Source: Jeotgalibacillus salarius (GTDB lineage Bacteria; Bacillota; Bacilli; Bacillales; Jeotgalibacillaceae). From it: 64,000 nucleotides of DNA. Made by a program: the position numbers and the translations under genes. Shown one piece after another: positions 29,730 to 38,028 of this stretch. Within the stretch, counting starts at the first letter, position 1. Each line of letters opens with the position of its first letter. The stretch spans positions 62,001 to 126,000 of the forward strand of contig NZ_SORX01000007.1 in the NCBI RefSeq assembly GCF_004405125.1. The letters are read 5' to 3'. Below the pieces are notes generated by a model. It saw nothing but the letters and a program-made list of their open reading frames with translations. It searched no databases and had not been told where the DNA came from.

Positions 29730-29867
29730 CGTTTATCCCTCCTTTTCAATTTACTTCTATATAATAGACACCTATTAAATATATCGGGTTTCGAAATATA
29801 TTTCCACCCTTATTTGAATTTTTTCTCATTTCTTACTATTTACTTATGAGTTTATCTATGAAGTCAT

Positions 29868-29900
29868 AAAAAAAGATCAGCCCGGGGGCTGATCTTTTTT
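29868..29900 (-). terminator. Terminator of ykuU
   Basis: GATCAGCCC/GGGCTGATC with a 2-nt loop, flanked by A-run and T-run; 13 nt past the stop on the minus strand. Confidence 0.92.
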
Positions 29901-29912
29901 CGTTTATTAGTC

Positions 29913-30455
29913 TTAAAGTGTTTTTTGACCCGGCTTCCAGTTAGCTGGGCAAAGTCCACCAGTTTGCAGTGCCTGAAGCACACGAAGTGTCTCATCAACG
30001 TCACGGCCAATGTTGTTATGGAAGACAGTCTGGTACATCAATTCGCCTTCAGGGCTGATAATGTAAAGTCCGCGAAGTGCCACACCTTCATCTTCAATCA
30101 GCACGCCATACTCACGTGATACCTGATGGTTTGTGTCAGCTGCAAGTGGAAAGTTCAAATCTCCAAGGCCATTGTCCTTGCGCTCCGTATTGATCCATGC
30201 AAGATGAGTGTGGATTGTATCGGTAGAAACGCCAATTACTTCTGCGTCAAGATCTTCAAATTCATCGTAACGGTCAGACATTGCAGTGATTTCTGTTGGA
30301 CATACGAAAGTAAAGTCCATTGGATAAAAGAATAACACTGTCCATTTATCTTCTTTCATATTTTGTTCCAGATTAACTTTCCCGAATTCTTTATTCGCAA
30401 GTACAGCGTCCATTTCAAATCTTGGCGCCTGCTTGCCTACCATGCGTTCTGCCAT
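29913..30455 (-). CDS. ykuU: Typical 2-Cys peroxiredoxin (YkuU)
   Basis: Thiol peroxidase reducing H2O2 and organic peroxides. Peroxidatic C52 in FTFVCPTE and resolving C169 in GGLCPANW are both present. I use ATG 30455 (180 aa, MAERMVGKQAPRF), 6 nt after GGAGGG; a frame to 30470 would include that site. It sits beside ykuT as in B. subtilis, but its usual partner ykuV is about 16 kb away here. It is very similar to B. subtilis YkuU by eye. Confidence 0.95.
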   Translation of the reverse strand: MAERMVGKQAPRFEMDAVLANKEFGKVNLEQNMKEDKWTVLFFYPMDFTFVCPTEITAMSDRYDEFEDLDAEVIGVSTDTIHTHLAWINTERKDNGLGDLNFPLAADTNHQVSREYGVLIEDEGVALRGLYIISPEGELMYQTVFHNNIGRDVDETLRVLQALQTGGLCPANWKPGQKTL

Positions 30456-30483
30456 TAAAAATCCCTCCAAAAAAATTCTAAAT

Positions 30484-30505
30484 GAGAACAGGATTCCTGC
30501 TTCTC
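30484..30505 (-). other. Leader hairpin of ykuU
   Basis: Near-perfect inverted repeat GAGAACAGG/CCTGCTTCTC (one bulged base) just downstream of the expected transcription start. It may be a 5' stabilising stem or an operator; there is no PerR-box match. Confidence 0.5.
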
Positions 30506-30523
30506 AATTTACTCACGATTTAC

Positions 30524-30552
30524 ATGATAATATACGGCTTTTGAATAGTCAA
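30524..30552 (-). promoter_or_regulatory. ykuU sigma-A promoter
   Basis: Minus-strand TTGACT (30547-30552), 17 nt, TATCAT (30524-30529). Confidence 0.8.
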
Positions 30553-30680
30553 TTTTAATAAAAAAGTATTGATGTTATCCGAAAGAAACGTGACGATTCC
30601 TTGAATCCCGTTTTCAGATTTGTTATAAGGGTATAGTAGGACGATATATGAATTTGTACTGACAGAAAGGATGACAGTCT

Positions 30681-31544
30681 TTGGAAGCTTTATTAAACTT
30701 TAATGCGCTAAGCGCAAGACTTGCAGAGTATGAATGGGGGGCTTTATTTATTTCCATCGGAATAGCCGCCTTGAAGATCATAGGGGTAATAATCATATTC
30801 ATGATTGCTAAAGCGATCGGAAACAGAATACTCTCACGGGTGTTTGCAAAGTATGAGCACAAAGAAAATATTTCAGTCGGAAGAGCCCGTACTTTAGAGA
30901 GTCTAACCAAAAATGTGTTGGGATATGTACTGATCTTTATTTTAATCGTAACTATTCTTCAAGTAGTAAATATTGATGTTACAGCATTGATTGCGGGTGC
31001 CGGTATTATTGGCCTTGCTATTGGTTTCGGAGCACAGGGACTTGTCAGTGATGTTGTGACAGGATTCTTTATTCTTTTAGAAAAACAAATTGATATTGGT
31101 GACTATATTACAACGGGCAGTTTTTCAGGAATCTGTGAAGAAGTTGGTTTAAGACAGACTAAAATCAGAGGATTTGATGGTACCCTTCATTACGTACCTA
31201 ACCGTGAAATCACGAGCATGAGTAATCACTCACGCGGTAATATGCGTGCCATGATTGATATTGGTATTTCCTATGATGATGATATTGATAAAGCGATCAC
31301 AGTGCTGCAGGAAGTGTGTGATAAAGTTGCTGAATCTAATAGCAACATTGTTGAAGGACCAAATGTAGTAGGTGTTCAGGAATTAGGTTCATCTGATGTA
31401 GTGATTCGTGTAATCGGGAAGACTCAGAATATGGAACAATGGAGTGTTGAAAGAGAATTAAGAAAAGAGATGAAAGAAGCACTTGATCGCAACGGAATTG
31501 AAATCCCATTTCCGCATCAGGTATATGTGCAGAAAGAAGCATAA
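30681..31544 (+). CDS. ykuT: MscS-family small-conductance mechanosensitive channel (YkuT)
   Basis: Membrane channel opening on membrane tension to release solutes on osmotic downshock. Three N-terminal helices (about 20-45, 75-100, 103-130) are followed by the pore-lining TM3 with its Gly/Ala repeat (GAGIIGLAIGFGAQGLVSD), then the cytoplasmic beta domain (DYITTGSFSG, PNREI) and alpha/beta end. 287 aa. The TTG start follows AAAGGATGA. Divergent from ykuU, as in B. subtilis. Confidence 0.93.
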   Translation: MEALLNFNALSARLAEYEWGALFISIGIAALKIIGVIIIFMIAKAIGNRILSRVFAKYEHKENISVGRARTLESLTKNVLGYVLIFILIVTILQVVNIDVTALIAGAGIIGLAIGFGAQGLVSDVVTGFFILLEKQIDIGDYITTGSFSGICEEVGLRQTKIRGFDGTLHYVPNREITSMSNHSRGNMRAMIDIGISYDDDIDKAITVLQEVCDKVAESNSNIVEGPNVVGVQELGSSDVVIRVIGKTQNMEQWSVERELRKEMKEALDRNGIEIPFPHQVYVQKEA

Positions 31545-31545
31545 G

Positions 31546-31574
31546 AAAAGGCGGCCAGTGAGCCGCCTTTTTTG
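31546..31574 (+). terminator. Terminator of ykuT
   Basis: AAAGGCGGC/GCCGCCTTT with a 6-nt loop and T-run; its reverse face may also serve dapL. Confidence 0.92.
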
Positions 31575-31604
31575 TTTACTATTCAGCAGCGCTACTTGTA
31601 CCAC

Positions 31605-32720
31605 TTATTTGCTTCTTAAATAATCAATAATGAATTGAATAGCAGGCCCAATAGCATTTTCATCGGGGTTCAGTTTTGCATGATGAAGGCCATAGTCGGA
31701 ACCGACCCCAAGCCAGAACATAAAACCTGGAATTTCTTTAAGGAAATAGCCAAAGTCCTCTCCGGTCATCGCCTTCTCACATTCAATACACTGAATTCCA
31801 TCGTAGTGAGCGGCGAATCTCATAAATTGTTCTGTCAGTTCATGATCATTGTAAACCATATAATAAGGCTGATTAAACTCAACATGGACTTTACAATCAA
31901 AGGAAAGTGCAATACCATCGCAAATTGCTTTCACTCTCGTTTTTAAGGTTTCCATGACCTCGGGATCAAGACTTCTCATCGTGCCATCCAGCTGTGCAGT
32001 TTCCGCAATAATATTGCCAACCGTTCCCGATTCAAGTTTGCCGACCGTCACCACAGCACTATTTAACGGATCTATAGATCGTGACACAACAGATTGCAGT
32101 TGTGTAATCAAATGTGCACCTGCCACGATCATATCCTTCGTTTTATGAGGATAAGCTGCATGTCCACCTTTGCCTGTTAATACAATCTTCAACTCAGAAG
32201 TATTGGCAAAAAGCAGTCCTTTTTTTACAGCAATTTCGCCAGCTGTATATTCCGGTGCAATATGAAGCCCCATCATTTCATCAGGCATCCACTGCTTCAT
32301 CTCTTCTGATTGAAGCATACGCTCAGCACCGCCCGGCCCTTCTTCAGCAGGCTGGAATATAAATAATACGTTATCTTCTAATGGTTTTGCAGCCATCGAT
32401 GTTAAAACACCGAGCGCAATACTCATATGAAAATCATGACCGCATGCATGCATGAAACCGGGATGCTCTGAAGAAAATGGCAATTCTGTCTGCTCTTTAA
32501 TTGGCAGTCCATCGATATCTGTCCGGTAGCCTAGCGTTTTTGGGGCAACCCCTTGACCTTTTACTAAAACAAAAATCCCGGTTTCCCACTTTTTAACTGA
32601 CAGGCTTTCCTGGGGAAGCTTTTCAATATAGTTCAATAAGTATTCCTGAGTTTTAAATTCTTTATAACCGACTTCAGGAATTTTATGAAGATCCCTGCGA
32701 ATGTTTACAAATGTCTCCAT
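31605..32720 (-). CDS. dapL: N-acetyldiaminopimelate deacetylase
   Basis: M20-family metallo-amidohydrolase that releases LL-diaminopimelate from its N-acetyl form in lysine and peptidoglycan precursor synthesis. Metal motifs: [22 protein letters not shown] and a late catalytic MTGEDFGYF. 371 aa. The ATG lies 12 nt after AGGAGG, slightly long. It is downstream of dapH, as ykuQ-ykuR in B. subtilis. The name rests on this pairing, since M20 enzymes of different specificity look alike. Confidence 0.93.
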   Translation of the reverse strand: METFVNIRRDLHKIPEVGYKEFKTQEYLLNYIEKLPQESLSVKKWETGIFVLVKGQGVAPKTLGYRTDIDGLPIKEQTELPFSSEHPGFMHACGHDFHMSIALGVLTSMAAKPLEDNVLFIFQPAEEGPGGAERMLQSEEMKQWMPDEMMGLHIAPEYTAGEIAVKKGLLFANTSELKIVLTGKGGHAAYPHKTKDMIVAGAHLITQLQSVVSRSIDPLNSAVVTVGKLESGTVGNIIAETAQLDGTMRSLDPEVMETLKTRVKAICDGIALSFDCKVHVEFNQPYYMVYNDHELTEQFMRFAAHYDGIQCIECEKAMTGEDFGYFLKEIPGFMFWLGVGSDYGLHHAKLNPDENAIGPAIQFIIDYLRSK

Positions 32721-32756
32721 GCGAACGAATTTCCTCCTGACAAATGATTTTAGATC

Positions 32757-32787
32757 AAGAAAAAAAAACGCAGAATCAAATCTGCGT
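32757..32787 (-). terminator. Strong hairpin-T-run between dapH and dapL
   Basis: Minus-strand AACGCAGA/TCTGCGTT followed by at least nine T residues. It ends only about 37 nt before the dapL start, leaving little room for a separate promoter, so dapL seems to rely on readthrough. Confidence 0.9.
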
Positions 32788-32802
32788 TTTTTTCAGCAGC
32801 TT

Positions 32803-33516
32803 TTATAGCTGGCGTAGTTCCTGCTTAATTTCAGTTTTGGATTTAGTCTTCTCATCGATTTTCTTAAGAAGTTTCGCAGGTGTTCCAGCTACTACCGTAT
32901 ACGGCTCTACGTCTTCCACTACAATTGCTCCGGCAGCTACTACTGCTCCTTTACCAACGGTTACTCCTTCAAGAACAACTGCGTTGGCACCAACAACAAC
33001 ATCATCTTCTATGATAACCGGTTTAGCTGAAGGCGGCTCAATTACACCTGCCAGGACAGCTCCTGCACCAATATGACAGTTTTTACCGACAGTCGCGCGT
33101 CCGCCTAAAACTACGTTCATATCAATCATTGTTCCAGCACCAACTACAGATCCAATGTTAATTGAAGCACCCATCATGATCACTGCATTGTCGCCTATTT
33201 CAACCTGGTCACGAATAATGGCACCCGGCTCAATACGCGCTTTGATATTTTTAAGATCAAGCATCGGGATTGCTGAGTTTCTACGGTCATTTTCTACGAC
33301 ATAATCCCAGATCTGGTCCGTATGTTTTTCAAGAGATGGTTGAATATCAGCCCACTCTCCAAAAACAACACCTGAACCTTCAGAAAGAAATGTTTGAGAA
33401 TTGTCCCCGAAATTAATTTTGTGAAGGTCTGCACCTTTCACATATACCTTTACAGGCGTAGATTTCTTCGCATTTTGTATATAAGAAATAATTTCATTTG
33501 CATCCATTGTATTCAT
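32803..33516 (-). CDS. dapH: Tetrahydrodipicolinate N-acetyltransferase
   Basis: Acetyl-CoA dependent enzyme opening the acetylase branch to meso-diaminopimelate. 237 aa. An N-terminal cap is followed by a left-handed beta-helix of hexapeptide repeats (about 90-205), including [16 protein letters not shown] and [19 protein letters not shown], and a C-terminal [11 protein letters not shown]. Near identical by eye to Bacillus DapH (YkuQ). It heads the dapH-dapL unit. Confidence 0.97.
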   Translation of the reverse strand: MNTMDANEIISYIQNAKKSTPVKVYVKGADLHKINFGDNSQTFLSEGSGVVFGEWADIQPSLEKHTDQIWDYVVENDRRNSAIPMLDLKNIKARIEPGAIIRDQVEIGDNAVIMMGASINIGSVVGAGTMIDMNVVLGGRATVGKNCHIGAGAVLAGVIEPPSAKPVIIEDDVVVGANAVVLEGVTVGKGAVVAAGAIVVEDVEPYTVVAGTPAKLLKKIDEKTKSKTEIKQELRQL

Positions 33517-33655
33517 TTATATTCCCCTCTCAATCTTTTAAACATTTAACTGACTTTTACTTTATCAGATCACCGTACCACAAGACAAGTGATCAATGTT
33601 AGAAAATTTCATTTTATTAATTGGATGAGTCTTCCATTCGTTTCAATCATACGAT

Positions 33656-34522
33656 TCAATCATCCAGGTGCTTTTTGACTGATTCTATAAAAGCCTGAAC
33701 CTGTGGGAGTTCAAATGCTGATTGATAGCCGATCAGCCAGGTATCCCTCTTTAACGTCTGTTCTTCAGTATGTAGCGGCGTACAGTATACATGTTCATTG
33801 CCGGTTAACGTAATAGAAGGCAGAATTGCATAACCTATTCCGTTAAGGGCCATCTGCTTGCACGTTTCTATCTGATCCACGAGAATATTTTGTCTCGGTG
33901 AAATGTGAAATTGCCTGCTCCACCACTCCTGTATTTCCTGATAATAAGTAGAATCGCTTTTAAACTGGATGAAGGGTCTGTCTGTTAAATGCAGATCTTC
34001 CACTCGCCTGATTTCCTTATCAACCAGAAACAGCTGATCCTGGAACAGGTGCATTTTGGGGCCTTTCCAATCAGGCGTTCCTCTTATGATGCCAACGTGT
34101 ACTTCCCCATTATATACTGCCTGTAAAATTTCACTGCTCCAGCCTGTCATGAGAGAAATTCTCGCATGGGCATTAGTATCAACAAAATCCTTGAGCACTT
34201 TAGGCAGCCAATTCTGACCTACGATTGATGCGCAGGCAATTTTCAGTGTGCCGTAAATTTTTGAATCCATTGCGAGAATTTGTTCTTTTACCGCTTCTTC
34301 TTTTTTGATAATCTCTCTTGCCATAGAGACAATCATTTCCCCGGCGGGTGTTAAGGTCAGTCCTTTTCTGGAACGGATAAAAAAGGATTGTTCCCAGTCT
34401 TTTTCGATCGACTGAAGCCGCTGGGATAGTGCAGGCTGGGATACAAACAGTCTTTCAGCTGCCTTTCTCATATTCATCTCTTCTGCTAAAACATCAAGCA
34501 TACGGTAATCTGAATGGTTCAT
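33656..34522 (-). CDS. ccpC: LysR-type regulator CcpC
   Basis: Transcription factor that in B. subtilis represses the TCA genes citZ and citB, responding to citrate. The N-terminal winged helix-turn-helix (AEEMNMRKAAERLFVSQPALSQRLQ) and the effector domain (ISLMTGWSSEIL, VDQIETCKQMALNGIGYAILPS) match CcpC closely. 288 aa. It follows the MFS gene by 12 nt and so ends the operon cbpB-MFS-ccpC. In B. subtilis ccpC lies directly beside ykuL; the MFS gene is extra here. Confidence 0.9.
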   Translation of the reverse strand: MNHSDYRMLDVLAEEMNMRKAAERLFVSQPALSQRLQSIEKDWEQSFFIRSRKGLTLTPAGEMIVSMAREIIKKEEAVKEQILAMDSKIYGTLKIACASIVGQNWLPKVLKDFVDTNAHARISLMTGWSSEILQAVYNGEVHVGIIRGTPDWKGPKMHLFQDQLFLVDKEIRRVEDLHLTDRPFIQFKSDSTYYQEIQEWWSRQFHISPRQNILVDQIETCKQMALNGIGYAILPSITLTGNEHVYCTPLHTEEQTLKRDTWLIGYQSAFELPQVQAFIESVKKHLDD

Positions 34523-34534
34523 GTATCATACACC

Positions 34535-36028
34535 CTATTCTTTTCTAGGTAGAAACAGAATGAAAAACAAGCTGATTAAAGCAAATGCAAATACAATATA
34601 ATAGACAATATTTAAACCGTTCGTCATCGCTATTTGCAGCTGCTCAAGTACACCAGGCTCTAATTGGCTCCTCTGTTCAGCCTCGAGCAGACGGTTAACA
34701 GCATCCACGCCTAAAGACTTTACCTCCTGATTTTCATTATTTTCAAATGAAGACCTGATGGAGGAATTCAGAACACCACCAAGCAGTGCCACGCCTACTG
34801 TACTTCCCAAATTTCTCATAAACATATTTGCTGCGGTAGCTGCTCCGCGTAATTTCCAGGGCACGGAGCTTTGAATTGAAACAATAAAGGATGTCGTTGT
34901 CAGACCCATGCCAATACCAACAAAAAATGAGGAAATTGCAGGCCATAACGGACCGTATTCCGGTTCCATCAATACAAAAAGCAGTGTCCCTATGATTAAG
35001 GATATCCCGCCAATCAGGCTGGTTCGATAATAGCCGATTCTGATCAGAAGACTGCCTGCGACGGTTGCAGCAATTGGCCATCCTATTGACATGGCGGTTA
35101 ACGTGAAACCGGCCACACTTGCACTTTCCTCCATCACACCCGTGACAAAGGCCGGCAGGTAACTTGAGATGCCTATCAACAGAACGCCTGTCGTGAGTGA
35201 AACGATGTTTGCAATAAATATGGCACGATTCTTCCAGATCGAAAATGGCATCATTGGATCAGGCGATCTTAATTCATGCCTGACGAACAGAATTAACAGT
35301 AGAACTGACACTGTGAACATACCCAATGCAGCCCCAGATAACCAGGGTATTGAGATTCCGCCTTCCACCAGCAGATATAACAGAACTGTCAATGAAGCAG
35401 AAAGAAGAGCCGCCCCTTTGTAATCAATAGGTGAAGTATTCTTCTCTACATTTTCTTTCAGGAAAATCCAAAGGACGGTTAATGAAAGGACACCAAGAGG
35501 TACGTTAATCCAAAAAACATATTGCCAGCCAATTGTCTCTACAAGAAGACCTCCAATGGCTGGACCCATAACGGCAGAAATTCCCCATACGCTGGACAGA
35601 TAACCCTGGATCTTCGCACGTTCTTCTTTTGAATAAATATCTCCAACAATCGTTGATGCAATTGGCATAACAGCCCCTGCACCAAGCCCTTGAATAAAAC
35701 GGAAAGCGATCAGCCATTCCATTGATTCAGCAAATCCGCACAGGATCGATCCTATTAAGAAAAGTGACATACCAAAAGTCAGTACAGGTTTTCTGCCGAA
35801 CAAATCGGACAGTTTCCCATATAATAAAACAGTTACTGTACTCATCAATAAATACGATGAAAAAACCCAGCTATACAGCTGGAAACCGCCCAGGTCAGCT
35901 GTTATGGCCGGCATGGCGGTCGAAACAATCGTCGCTTCAATCGCTCCGACAAACATAGCCAGCATCACGGCTGCCAGAATAAAAGGACGATATTTTATTT
36001 CTCGGCGCTCATGATCTGCATAATCCAT
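34535..36028 (-). CDS. MFS multidrug efflux transporter (DHA2-like, 14 helices)
   Basis: Proton-driven exporter with about 14 transmembrane segments in 497 aa. Motif A GKLSDLFGRKPV follows helix 2, with motif B FRFIQGLGAGA and the exporter-specific motif C GPAIGG in helix 5. ATG after AAGGGAGCTTCTAT. It sits 18 nt after cbpB and 12 nt before ccpC, an arrangement not found in B. subtilis. Substrate unknown; the metabolic neighbours could hint at organic acid or metabolite export, but that is speculation. Confidence 0.9.
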   Translation of the reverse strand: MDYADHERREIKYRPFILAAVMLAMFVGAIEATIVSTAMPAITADLGGFQLYSWVFSSYLLMSTVTVLLYGKLSDLFGRKPVLTFGMSLFLIGSILCGFAESMEWLIAFRFIQGLGAGAVMPIASTIVGDIYSKEERAKIQGYLSSVWGISAVMGPAIGGLLVETIGWQYVFWINVPLGVLSLTVLWIFLKENVEKNTSPIDYKGAALLSASLTVLLYLLVEGGISIPWLSGAALGMFTVSVLLLILFVRHELRSPDPMMPFSIWKNRAIFIANIVSLTTGVLLIGISSYLPAFVTGVMEESASVAGFTLTAMSIGWPIAATVAGSLLIRIGYYRTSLIGGISLIIGTLLFVLMEPEYGPLWPAISSFFVGIGMGLTTTSFIVSIQSSVPWKLRGAATAANMFMRNLGSTVGVALLGGVLNSSIRSSFENNENQEVKSLGVDAVNRLLEAEQRSQLEPGVLEQLQIAMTNGLNIVYYIVFAFALISLFFILFLPRKE

Positions 36029-36046
36029 ATAGAAGCTCCCTTGACG

Positions 36047-36496
36047 TTAAGAACGCTGAATTTGTTTGTGAATATGCCTTTGTAATTGTTTTAACATCAC
36101 TCTTCTTGTTAAGAGTCCTTCAAAATACCCTTGCGGACTCATCACACACACGAATGGGTGATCTACAAGCAGATTAAGCGCATACTGAAATTGATCTTCC
36201 TTTTTCAATGAAGGCAGATCTGACCGCATGACATCTTTCACTTTTTTTTCGTTTAACCTGCTAAATTCTATTTCTTCAAGTCCGAGCATTGAATCAGTGA
36301 TCATCTGCACACTGATTAAGCCTTTCAGATGGTAAGTTGCGTCCAGAACGGGAATGGAGGAATAACCGCTTTTTGTTAATACGAGTAGCGCGTGTTCGGC
36401 AGTATTCATTTCCTGAACGTGGGCAATTTTTTCAGAAGGTATAATATATTGACTGATAGGTGTTTCCAGAAATTCTTTATGTTCTGTTGTTAACAT
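36047..36496 (-). CDS. cbpB: CBS-domain c-di-AMP sensor CbpB/DarB
   Basis: Protein of two CBS domains (about 15-75 and 85-145), 149 aa, homologous to B. subtilis YkuL/DarB and Listeria CbpB. These bind c-di-AMP and, when free, stimulate the (p)ppGpp synthetase Rel and pyruvate carboxylase. Recognisable stretches are AEHALLVLTKSGYSSIPVLD and GLLTRRVMLKQL. ATG after AGGGGTTTGACTA. First gene of a three-gene unit with the MFS gene and ccpC. Confidence 0.9.
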   Translation of the reverse strand: MLTTEHKEFLETPISQYIIPSEKIAHVQEMNTAEHALLVLTKSGYSSIPVLDATYHLKGLISVQMITDSMLGLEEIEFSRLNEKKVKDVMRSDLPSLKKEDQFQYALNLLVDHPFVCVMSPQGYFEGLLTRRVMLKQLQRHIHKQIQRS

Positions 36497-36569
36497 TAGT
36501 CAAACCCCTTTTACAAAATCTCTCTATATTAATCATAACATAATAGAAGAATACTCCTCCACTTTAGAA

Positions 36570-36748
36570 AAAGCTATGTTAAAATTGGCTGTTGATTTCC
36601 GCTTCAGGCGGACACGCACGGACGGCAGTGAGCCTTTTCGTGCTTCGCACTGCGGGGTCTCACCTAACCGTCTTTTCATGCTGAAGTCGCCGCCTTACGC
36701 TTCAATCACAGCTGTGCTAAAACAACATTGTACTTTAACAAAAGGCTT
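36570..36748 (+). repeat. Dispersed palindromic intergenic repeat, copy C (fullest)
   Basis: 179 bp bounded by AAGCTATGTTAAAAT and ACTTTAACAAAAGGCTT, imperfect terminal inverted repeats. Internal words: GTTGATTTCCGCTTCAGGCGGAC, GTGAGCC, GCGGGGTCTCACCT, GAAGTCGCCGCC and CACAGCTGTGC. GC-rich in an AT-rich gap between cbpB and ykuJ. Opposite orientation to copies A and B. Confidence 0.9.
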
Positions 36749-36759
36749 AAAAAAAACGC

Positions 36760-36789
36760 AAAAAAAAACCGGTTACACCGGTTTTTTTA
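36760..36789 (-). terminator. Terminator of ykuJ
   Basis: AACCGGT/ACCGGTT stem with a 3-nt loop, A-run on one side and T-run on the other, directly abutting the ykuJ stop; works on both strands. Confidence 0.9.
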
Positions 36790-37047
36790 TTAAGCCTGAT
36801 TATTATTTTCTTCCTGAAGCAGTTCATAGATCTCAATTGCAGTCATATCAATGTTGTCAAAAGGATATTTTTGCGGTTTTTGATCTTTATCGTACACTTC
36901 AAGCTCGAACGTGTCGTTTGTGCCAAAATATTTCACCTGGCATACTCTTATACCGTTCAATTCGAAAAAGCGGGAAGGAACATCACCTGACTGATCCTGC
37001 TCCTGCAAAGTTTTAAGTCTTTGAATAATACCCATAAGTTGAGACAT
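36790..37047 (-). CDS. ykuJ: YkuJ family protein (DUF1797)
   Basis: Small cytosolic protein, 85 aa, function unknown. MSQLMGIIQRLKTLQEQ and NDTFELEVYD...KYPFDNIDMTAIEIYELL are family features. ATG after AGAAGGGAGAATACCGC. In B. subtilis ykuJ is likewise close to ykuL. Confidence 0.92.
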   Translation of the reverse strand: MSQLMGIIQRLKTLQEQDQSGDVPSRFFELNGIRVCQVKYFGTNDTFELEVYDKDQKPQKYPFDNIDMTAIEIYELLQEENNNQA

Positions 37048-37315
37048 GCGGTATTCTCCCTTCTTGTTTGTTAATCATTTCATTATAACATTCGATCGGG
37101 AAAGGCAGATAGTATTGAATCGATTTAATGAAATCTCCTTCATCACATTTCCCTGATTCGGCCGTAACAAAACAAAGAATACTATAACACACAATATCAA
37201 CTCTGAACAATGCAATTTGAAGTTCACAGGCAGCTGCTTGCAAATCCTTTGACACAGCTCTTTATTTAAGCGAAACTGTTAGCAGATTTAAAATCGCTAA
37301 AAGGAAGTGAGCAGC

Positions 37316-37561
37316 GTGCAAAAAGTTATTTTGTACACACAGCCTCAGTGCCCCCCATGTGAAGTTGTTAAACGTTTTTTTAAAGCTAACCACATACAGT
37401 TCAGTGAAGTAAATATTAAAGAAGACCTGACATCTCAGCAATACATGATAAAAACGCTGGAGTCATATTCAACCCCAACGGTATTGATAGACGATCGTGA
37501 AATAGTCAGAGGCTTTAACCTGGAAGCACTGGCTGAAAAGCTGAATATTTCATGTGATTAA
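37316..37561 (+). CDS. Glutaredoxin/NrdH-like thiol-disulfide oxidoreductase
   Basis: Thioredoxin-fold protein of 81 aa with redox motif C12-P-P-C15 and the cis-proline TPTVLIDD (YSTPTVLI). The start is GTG 37316, 6 nt after AAGGAAGTGA; another GTG at 37307 lies inside that site. The small size and CPPC suggest electron transfer to a reductase or a low-molecular-weight thiol system, but the partner is unknown. Monocistronic, with a TTGACA -35 at 37249-37254 but only a weak -10. Confidence 0.88.
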   Translation: MQKVILYTQPQCPPCEVVKRFFKANHIQFSEVNIKEDLTSQQYMIKTLESYSTPTVLIDDREIVRGFNLEALAEKLNISCD

Positions 37562-37583
37562 ACCGGCCTGCGCCGGTTTTTTC
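37561..37583 (+). terminator. Terminator of the glutaredoxin-like gene
   Basis: AACCGGC/GCCGGTT with a 4-nt loop and six T residues, starting at the stop codon itself. Confidence 0.92.
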
Positions 37584-37613
37584 AATTTGAATAAACGATT
37601 CATTCCAGACTGT

Positions 37614-37820
37614 TTAAAGCATATAAAATAAAACAATACTTACTCCGGCTATACCTGCCAGACTATAAATAATGATAACTGGGTTAAAAAGCACCGGATG
37701 GTTCTTTACTGTCTCTGATACCTCATCCTTTTCATCTTTTTTATGCCCTGCCTGTAAGGTAACTGCAAGTCCAATCCCGCATATCATTACAACCGCTATC
37801 AGCGTGATCACTACTGTCAT
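37614..37820 (-). CDS. Hypothetical small membrane protein
   Basis: 68 aa with two transmembrane segments (about 3-24 and 47-67) around a charged loop AGHKKDEKDEVSETVKNHP. The ATG is well supported by AAAGGTGG. I do not recognise the family. It lies alone between the glutaredoxin-like gene (convergent) and repeat copy D. Confidence 0.65.
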   Translation of the reverse strand: MTVVITLIAVVMICGIGLAVTLQAGHKKDEKDEVSETVKNHPVLFNPVIIIYSLAGIAGVSIVLFYML

Positions 37821-37951
37821 ACAAACGCCACCTTTTAGTTCTCTTTTAATATAAGATGGTCATAAACAGCAGTGATTATGCGCTGAAGGTGTTAAATGCT
37901 GTACGATCAATAGAGATTCAGATTAAACCGAAGATCTGAACATTCGTTTAG

Positions 37952-38027
37952 AAAGCTCTGCTAAAGTTGGCAGTTAATCTCCGCTTCAGCAGCTGTGCAT
38001 TAAAAACTATAAACTTCAACAAAGCTT
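37952..38027 (+). repeat. Dispersed palindromic intergenic repeat, copy D (internally deleted)
   Basis: 76 bp with both ends of the family, AAAGCTCTGCTAAAGTTGGCAGTTAATCTCCGCTTC and CAGCTGTGCAT...AACTTCAACAAAGCTT in short form, joined without the central roughly 100 bp. Same orientation as copy C. It ends 2 bases before the fadH stop codon. Confidence 0.8.
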
Positions 38028-38028
38028 T

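Noticed and set aside
37013-37255. 80-codon frame overlapping the start of ykuJ on the same strand
   Set aside because: It overlaps a conserved gene in another frame, has a poor ribosome-binding site, and its Cys-rich product resembles nothing known. More likely this is the ykuJ promoter region (TTGTTC-18-TATAGT).
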